From Saliphagus infecundisoli (GTDB taxonomy: Archaea; Halobacteriota; Halobacteria; Halobacteriales; Natrialbaceae), in the NCBI RefSeq assembly GCF_020177375.1, contig NZ_JAIWHV010000002.1, forward strand, positions 124,001 through 188,000: DNA of 64,000 nt. Reading direction: 5' to 3'. This document shows positions 59,701-64,000 of this stretch, in pieces. The notes beneath the pieces were generated by a model. It worked only from the letters and a program-made list of their open reading frames with translations. It made no database searches and was not told where the DNA came from. The position numbers and the translations under genes were made by a program. Within the stretch, counting starts at the first letter, position 1, and each line of letters opens with the position of its first letter.

Positions 59701-60786
59701 CGGATCGTTGAGGTTGGATTCGACGAGATCGCGGATCCGCACGTCCTGTCCGTCCGCGAGCGTCACTCTCGTATCTCCGCGGACGCACTTCCCGGTGCCC
59801 GGGTCCCCGATCAGGAGCATGTGGAGGTCCCCCCGGATCCGCGAGCCGTCGGGGAGATGTTTGGTGACGCCCGAGAAGAGCTGGAGCATCATCGCGAGTT
59901 TCTCCTGTTCGTAGCCGTAGATCGAGGGCGCGATGGACTCGACCATCCGCTCGTAGACGTCCTCGCTTTCCGAGAGCTGGTAGATACGCTTTTTGTCCTC
60001 GTCGGTGATGTCCATGTCCTCGAACTGCTCTTCGTCTACCTCCACGGACATCCCCTCCATGTAGAAGTCGAAGACGGGGGACTTGTCCTGGCCGTCGCCC
60101 TGTTGTTCGAGCCGGAGGACGCCCGCCGCCGAGACGTGGTCGCCGGGGGTCACCTCGCCCGTGATGTCGTCCTCGACGTGGACGTCGATCGCCTGGGGAG
60201 TTTCCCCGCCACGGAGGCCCTCGGGGCTCTCCTGGATCCGGAGCTTCTGGGAGTCGACGAACTCGGACTGATCGAAGTTCACCCGGAAGGGTCCCTGGCG
60301 TTCACAGCCCTGGCACTCGTGGGGTTCCTGGAAGTCGCCGCTGGATTGCGGTACCCTGGTAAGAGTGCCACAGAGCTGGCACTCGAAGGCGGCCTCCTCG
60401 ACTTTCGGGCGGACGTCGGTCGCCTTCCGGACGATGCCCCGGACCTGCACCAGGGTGTTCATGTGGCGGGCCCGGATCTCGCGGATCTCGGGGGACTCCG
60501 TGTCCGCGAGCCCGCGCACGCGAACGTGTGCCCGTCCGAGACTGACGTCGATCGGGAGGTCGTAGAGCCGCAGCGCCTCCTCGGCGTACTGCTGGAGCTG
60601 TTCGGGCTGGCTGATGAAGTCGTCGGCGAGGTCGGGATCGAACCGGTAGAGGTCCTGCCAGTCGACCGACAGCGAACGCTGTTCGTTGGGGTATCGCTGG
60701 GCGAGCTGTTTGACCTCGTTGTCGTAGTAGTTCCTGAAGAACTGCTCGAACGCGTCGACGAGTTCCGCGTTGCCCGCTTGCGCCAT
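53770..60786 (-). CDS. mcm: MCM replicative helicase precursor with three inteins
   Basis: A 2338-residue precursor that splices to a ~700-residue MCM helicase. N-extein (1-333) has the N-terminal domain and zinc site CQLCG...CECQGC (about 136-161) and ends at the Walker A lysine of GDPGTGK. Extein 2 (806-832) is SQMLSYIQNIAPRSVYTSG onward; extein 3 (1357-1395) contains AGALVLADRGIAAIDELDKM (Walker B); the C-extein (2038-2338) begins SEDRSAMHEALEQQQIS, with sensor 1 GAANPKYGRFDQY, the arginine finger ISRFDLIFTV and a C-terminal winged helix. Inteins sit in Walker A, after SSSAGL, and after Walker B. Start ATG 60786. Hexamer unwinding DNA 3'-5' at the fork. Confidence 0.97.
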   Translation of the reverse strand: MAQAGNAELVDAFEQFFRNYYDNEVKQLAQRYPNEQRSLSVDWQDLYRFDPDLADDFISQPEQLQQYAEEALRLYDLPIDVSLGRAHVRVRGLADTESPEIREIRARHMNTLVQVRGIVRKATDVRPKVEEAAFECQLCGTLTRVPQSSGDFQEPHECQGCERQGPFRVNFDQSEFVDSQKLRIQESPEGLRGGETPQAIDVHVEDDITGEVTPGDHVSAAGVLRLEQQGDGQDKSPVFDFYMEGMSVEVDEEQFEDMDITDEDKKRIYQLSESEDVYERMVESIAPSIYGYEQEKLAMMLQLFSGVTKHLPDGSRIRGDLHMLLIGDPGTGKCVRGDTRVTLADGQDVRIRDLVESNLNDPKPVDDGWYDEVDIDVPSLQDDGTMGTRQATKVWKREAPERMYRIRTSSGRELEVTPSHPLFVQHEGQFSPIAADELTEGRFIATPRTLPTNGDDTLEIDFRRSRSRNAVRLDPPNEWTPALARLVGYIVAEGYVEKRDDNTGFVSITNNDREVLNDTADTLETLGLDTTEREPHEGNDARELLCSAGEFVSFLESIEPRILRPSSEQCVPDPVFGGSDSTRSEFLKAFIEGEGHVSVSQREITVTSMSRELLEGVRTLLLSLGVRSQLHERDNGSYRLRISGNEFGKYVAEIGFITERKQQAALEHAGTKANTDLDVVPNLASELRRIRESLSITQADCGLPKATYQNYERGSKNPSRENLRKVIRAFNDALGTEKHKPEKVVSTDGGTLDTSVSDLERFATGDVAWERIESIDEVEPDYDWVYDLEVEGTHNYVSNGVISHNSQMLSYIQNIAPRSVYTSGKGSSSAGLCVTADTTIHTDSGFRRIEDVVSGELPESVSAETAVEKEVGVRTFDRNAGEMIKADSSHVWRMPEKPCRRIETNDGKELEASVNTPVLTCGESGIEWTEITDVEPGDHVAIPKYDNVERAERSVRDFMELTTEKIELADDSVQFLRESLTDEFGTLRDAAAALDLSEDFIYLHLKNRYVPLEKVDRMLDAVGATREDVEFDRLMIRHGDSITLPERFDADLMYLLGLVFGDGDISIDRRGGNRGQVRISNGDEALLERAAKIFAEKFDKRPAIERQDDRVPCIRVNSATIARLFENAGMATPKDDLALAPELTTAEHADAFLRGLMDADGSVSARDDGGSSVLVSTISERLADQIQLVLETYGVRSRVRERDRRGTYELADGQTIESKHVQYFVEMFGADIDRYADAIGFDSHAKRRALEGVVREERRQRETMPVGPALVAADGGVAGDYHNNVRRGDNPSRSRARRMLEDLDLAPAEETVAHVIDADLRWDEVVSAVDTGEKEVFDLTVPETHNFVGNGIVTHNTAAAVRDDFGDGQQWTLEAGALVLADRGIAAIDELDKMRCVTGDTLVRTGNGIKPIRELAHDVVDSGSIEELENGRTIRNVDVDVWTMDEDGSIVKRDVLAVHEYGSPNELRRVELESGERLTTTADHPFFVLDGGERTERQAQNLEEDDWVFVPGRIPEEVTDGGVSVLPTGRPDQKIDHLSPSHGAILGYLAGDGNVFYDRKEGVYGIRFTNKEEELLRDFETACANAFDTRAVRHPSERRDDGVETVRVHGKEYVDELLDAGTNLENYDGKRLPETVTKASRETKAAFVRALADSEGTVGERAVKIASSSYELLLGTKMLLLEFGVSSQIQTRSRERGRDLFVLAITSDESLAAFERHIGFTLGRKRQALERACERTTGTRTIIDVLPECGELFEQTRGALRLHQSECGLEHDSTYCNFENGDANASIRLSKRVLEAFENRRMEANDHYDELTTETSWDRLAVLRERYHVPQQELAEEMSISQSQLSVRWGDGSQLRERVRNRLRELLETPASVDLDPLRELIRGDVKWRRVESVRRIDSREHIDTRVRVLEQRLADEVGVTTVGSVREEARSLLENDGAVETWDELRTRLEAYEISLKQVAEEMGVAGSTVSRLFAGETDVGNFDTVRSECRELLDTKRSRVSEILDEIERREQPRVYDLTVEGTHNFIANGMVVHNSEDRSAMHEALEQQQISVSKAGINATLKSRCSLLGAANPKYGRFDQYEPISEQIELEPALISRFDLIFTVTDKPDEEKDRNLAEHILTTNYAGELTTQREEMNTLEVSADEITEMTEQVDPTIDAELLRKYIAHAKQNCHPRMTEAAREEIRDFYVDLRSKGTDEDAPVPVTARKLEALVRLSEASARIRLSDTVELADAERVIEIVRSCLQDIGVDPETGEFDADIVEAGTSKSQRDRIKNIKQLITDIEEEYDEGAPVDIVLDRAEEIGLEESKAEHEIENLKQKGEVYEPSMDHLRTT
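54676..56601 (-). other. MCM intein 3 (Walker B site), unusually long
   Basis: 642 residues (1396-2037). Starts CVTGDTLVRTGNGI, has TTADHPFFV, dodecapeptides ILGYLAGDGN and FVRALADSEG, and ends IANGMVVHN before extein Ser. After the endonuclease domain come three HTH-like segments: SECGLEHDSTYCNFENG, VPQQELAEEMSISQSQLSV and LKQVAEEMGVAGSTVSRLF. Confidence 0.95.
56719..58290 (-). other. MCM intein 2 (SSSAGL/T site)
   Basis: 524 residues (833-1356). Starts CVTADTTIHTDSGF and ends VGNGIVTHN before extein Thr. LAGLIDADG motifs LLGLVFGDGDI and FLRGLMDADGS. Block B reads ASVNTPVLT, lacking the usual histidine. A helical TLRDAAAALDLSEDFIYLHL resembles an HTH. Confidence 0.95.
58372..59787 (-). other. 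MCM intein 1 (Walker A site)
   Basis: 472 residues (334-805). Starts CVRGDTRVTLADG, has block B TPSHPLFV, dodecapeptide endonuclease motifs LVGYIVAEGY and FLKAFIEGEGH, and ends VSNGVISHN before extein Ser. An XRE-like helix-turn-helix (SITQADCGLPKATYQNYE) follows the endonuclease domain. Confidence 0.95.
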
Positions 60787-60921
60787 TGACCTCCCCTAGC
60801 GCTCGATGGTCTATAAACCGTCGCTCCTCGAGATTCGGATCGCGGCCGGCGGCTCGGCGGGAAGCCCTCGCCCGGCAACGGACTGCACAACCGCTTTTCG
60901 GATCGACGCGCTGGCATCGGT

Positions 60922-61065
60922 ATGGTCACCGATCCGGTGTGTGGCTCGGAGGTACACCCACAGGACACCGAGGGACAGTCCGAGAAAAACGGGAAGATGT
61001 AGTACTTTTGCTCGCTCGACTGCCGCGAGTCGTTCGAACAGGACTCCGACGCCTACATCGACTGA
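60922..61065 (+). pseudogene. YHS-domain protein interrupted by an amber codon
   Basis: Frame from ATG 60922 reads MVTDPVCGSEVHPQDTEG, then GKM, TAG (61000-61002), then YFCSLDCRESFEQDSDAYID and TGA. This is an archaeal YHS protein (DPVCGxEV ... YFCSxxCRxxF) whose expected Tyr codon has become TAG. With the stop corrected it would be 47 residues. YHS domains bind metal through the conserved cysteines. The gene is only 135 bp upstream of the MCM start, divergent. Confidence 0.75.
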
Positions 61066-61495
61066 ACGGACTCGTTTTTGCGTGGGGCCGACTCTACCGG
61101 AGATCGAGTAGTTCATACACGCGCGCACCCTCGCGTGTGAACGCGCGGGAATCATCCGATCAGACCACGCCCACGAGGGCGGGATGACCGATCGACCTCC
61201 ACCCGCGCGACACTCCTTCGACGTATCTGATCGAGCCGCCGCTTCGTTTAAGTAGTGTAAGGTGTCGGTCCTGGCGGTGGAAAACCGTGCCATGGTATCG
61301 GGTTTCGGAGCGCCTCCAGTCCGACGGCGTTATATGTACCCCACTCCTCGGATGGAACGCAAACGACGTGGTCCACGCGGCCACGTCCCCTCCGGCCGAG
61401 ATCCGGCACGGGGGTCGGCACACATCCGCGCGCCGCCGAGCGGTCGGCGGGGTGCGAACGACGACGCCGGGTTCCGGCGGCCGTCGCGAGACGAC

Positions 61496-61514
61496 GCCCT
61501 TATATGATAAGGGC
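61496..61514 (+). promoter_or_regulatory. rRNA promoter TATA within inverted repeat
   Basis: GCCCTTATATGATAAGGGC: a perfect 8-bp inverted repeat (GCCCTTAT/ATAAGGGC) spans the TATA-like box. Confidence 0.65.
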
Positions 61515-61575
61515 GGATACGAAAAGTCACGCGACGGTCGTTCCGGATGCGACTTCCGGCGCGATCCGTTCCGAA

Positions 61576-61595
61576 GCCCTTATCAGTACAAGGGC
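61576..61595 (+). promoter_or_regulatory. rRNA promoter TATA within inverted repeat
   Basis: GCCCTTATCAGTACAAGGGC: arms GCCCTT/AAGGGC around TATCAGTA, aligned with the previous promoter about 80 bp upstream. Confidence 0.6.
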
Positions 61596-61668
61596 ACTCG
61601 GATGTGATGCGAAGAACGCGTGAGTGACGGGGCGTTCGACTCGCTTCGTCGTCTCGGACGCGAGGTCC

Positions 61669-61691
61669 GAAGGGGTTAAGTACCCTTCCGG
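61669..61691 (+). promoter_or_regulatory. rRNA promoter TATA within inverted repeat
   Basis: GAAGGGGTTAAGTACCCTTC core: arms GAAGGG/CCCTTC around GTTAAGTA, the closest promoter to 16S, about 200 bp upstream. Confidence 0.6.
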
Positions 61692-61760
61692 GCCTACAAA
61701 GAAGTCCGAAGGAGATGAGGATTCCACCCCTGCGGTCCGCCGTCAAGATGGAATCTGATG

Positions 61761-61776
61761 TTAGCCTTGACAGTTC
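61761..61776 (+). other. 16S processing stem, 5' arm
   Basis: TTAGCCTTGACAGTTC is perfectly complementary to GAACTGTCAAGGCTAA at 63435-63450. With CGAACGGACC / GGTCCGTTCG further inside, it forms the long stem that holds the bulge-helix-bulge cleaved by tRNA splicing endonuclease to release pre-16S. Confidence 0.85.
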
Positions 61777-61882
61777 GGTGACGCCCGATCGGTCCGACCG
61801 ATCGCGATCACCGAACGGACCAAGTTACGTGTGAGTGTGTTTACACACTCCGCCAAACTCCCTGGCATCGCCAGGGAATAGC

Positions 61883-63356
<1,474 letters not shown>

Positions 63357-63434
63357 ACTGATCAGGACCGGGGCGACGCCCCGGCCTACTATTCGGTCCG
63401 TTCGCGATCGCCCGTCGTCCGACCGGGCACCTTT

Positions 63435-63450
63435 GAACTGTCAAGGCTAA
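63435..63450 (+). other. 16S processing stem, 3' arm
   Basis: GAACTGTCAAGGCTAA, perfectly complementary to 61761-61776. Lies between 16S and the spacer tRNA. Confidence 0.85.
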
Positions 63451-63469
63451 CCATCCCCCGCGAGGGGGT

Positions 63470-63541
63470 GGGCCCATAGCTCAGTGGTAGAGTGCCTCCT
63501 TTGCAAGGAGGATGCCCTGGGTTCGAATCCCAGTGGGTCCA
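63470..63541 (+). tRNA. tRNA-Ala (TGC), rRNA spacer
   Basis: GGGCCCA acceptor pairs with TGGGTCC (one G-T), then A. D-arm TAGCTCAGTGGTAGAG, anticodon stem CCTCC/GGAGG with loop TTTGCAA giving TGC, T-arm CTGGGTTCGAATCCCAG. The 16S-tRNA-Ala-23S order is standard for haloarchaea. Confidence 0.97.
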
Positions 63542-63779
63542 TACGTCGGGGTCGAGGTCGAACCGTGTCCCTTAAGTGGGAGACGGCGCTACGATCTGAT
63601 CCCGAAGACCGATGCACCACCCCGCGCAAGCGTGGGTGGGAAGGGTTGATGCATGCCAGCCGTCTACTGGCGTGCGGATGAGACCGTGTGTACGTGTAGT
63701 CCAGGCGTCCACTGGACCCGTTCCCGGGTCACTAGCGTTGCACTCAGTGCAGCGTTACATCCGATCCGTAGAACGTGGC

Positions 63780-64000
63780 TACTGTGCCAGCTGGTGGATA
63801 GCTCGGCTCGAGTGCCGATGAAGGACGTGCCAAGCTGCGATAAGCCCAAGGGACCCGCATGGAGGGTAAGAACTTGGGATCTCCGAATGGGAATCCCCAC
63901 CGCAATTGCTTCGCGCAATGGGGAACGCCGGGAATTGAAACATCTTAGTACCGGCAGGAAAAGAAAGCAAACGCGATGTCGATAGTAATGGCGAATGAAC
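63780..64000 (+). rRNA. rrl: 23S ribosomal RNA, 5' part
   Basis: From about 63780 the sequence has the conserved 23S 5' region: TGTGCCAGCTGGTGGATAGC, GATGAAGGACGTGCCAAGCT, and near the edge ATGTCGATAGTAATGGCGAA. The gene continues beyond the window. The exact 5' end is uncertain by several bases. The spacer before it contains a hairpin GCATGCCAG/CTGGCGTGC (63650-63674). Confidence 0.95.

Larger units (their letters stand above)
61066..61882 (+). promoter_or_regulatory. rRNA operon leader and promoter region
   Basis: No genes in this 817-bp stretch. TATA-like boxes recur: TTTAAGTAG near 61248, GTTATATGTA at 61329, and three inside inverted repeats (listed separately), spread over ~430 bp, the last ~200 bp before 16S. 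Further hairpins follow just before 16S (GAGTGTGTTTACACACTC near 61835; CCCTGGCATCGCCAGGG at 61860). Tandem promoters are the known design of haloarchaeal rRNA operons. Confidence 0.85.

Noticed and set aside
60922-61065. Pyrrolysine or other recoding of the TAG in the YHS gene
   Set aside because: A single amber at a Tyr position with no supporting signal is better explained by a mutation or sequencing error; kept as a checkable finding instead.

Overview
The window is chromosomal DNA of a halophilic archaeon (class Halobacteria). The evidence is high GC with C/G-ending third positions, very acidic proteins, an archaeal 16S rRNA gene followed by a tRNA-Ala(UGC) spacer and the start of 23S, archaeal information-processing genes (Orc1/Cdc6, both MCM and a DNA polymerase D subunit, TFB, Lsm, L37e) and many small families I know only from haloarchaea. 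I cannot assign a genus.

Layout. 1-13 kb: housekeeping and small haloarchaeal genes, including a ROK kinase, a nucleotide-sugar dehydrogenase, an AglJ-like glycosyltransferase, the lsm-rpl37e pair, a divergent pair of rhodaneses, tRNA-Thr and nadE. 13-24 kb: tRNA-Gly, an ABC exporter, then a run of plus-strand genes (alpha/beta hydrolase, AMP-binding-like protein, glutamine amidotransferase, acyl-CoA dehydrogenase, DUF368 membrane protein), then asparaginase, DCC protein, ferredoxin and a PHP phosphoesterase. 24-30 kb: mostly conserved haloarchaeal proteins of unknown role. 30-38 kb: the replication-origin neighbourhood, with polD1, signal peptidase, orc1 and a ~1 kb gene-free region carrying an inverted pair of 24-bp-identical origin recognition boxes, followed by a second membrane glycosyltransferase and a prepilin/preflagellin peptidase. 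38.9-39.5 kb: two right-end scars of IS200/IS605-like elements. 39.5-52.5 kb: a second ABC exporter, HIT protein, uracil-DNA glycosylase, ileS, prs, an A/T-rich patch around a GrpB-family gene, glmM and hisI. 52.7-60.8 kb: a frameshifted TFB gene and an MCM helicase gene interrupted by three inteins. 60.9 kb to the end: an amber-interrupted YHS gene and the rRNA operon with tandem promoters.

How the genes work together. Orc1 would bind the origin boxes, MCM would unwind, and DP1 is the proofreading subunit of the replicative polymerase D, so much of the initiation and elongation apparatus is in this window. AglJ, the second GT2, the nucleotide-sugar dehydrogenase, glmM and DUF368 (polyprenyl-phosphate recycling in bacteria) are all consistent with S-layer or surface glycan assembly, though they do not form one operon.

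The most unusual signals are: ORB-like sequences inside the coding regions of polD1 and orc1; a ~85-bp palindromic element at two loci with compensatory base changes; three MCM inteins carrying helix-turn-helix-like segments; the interrupted tfb and YHS genes; and an adjacent alpha/beta hydrolase and acyl-CoA-synthetase homologue that both lack their hallmark catalytic motifs.
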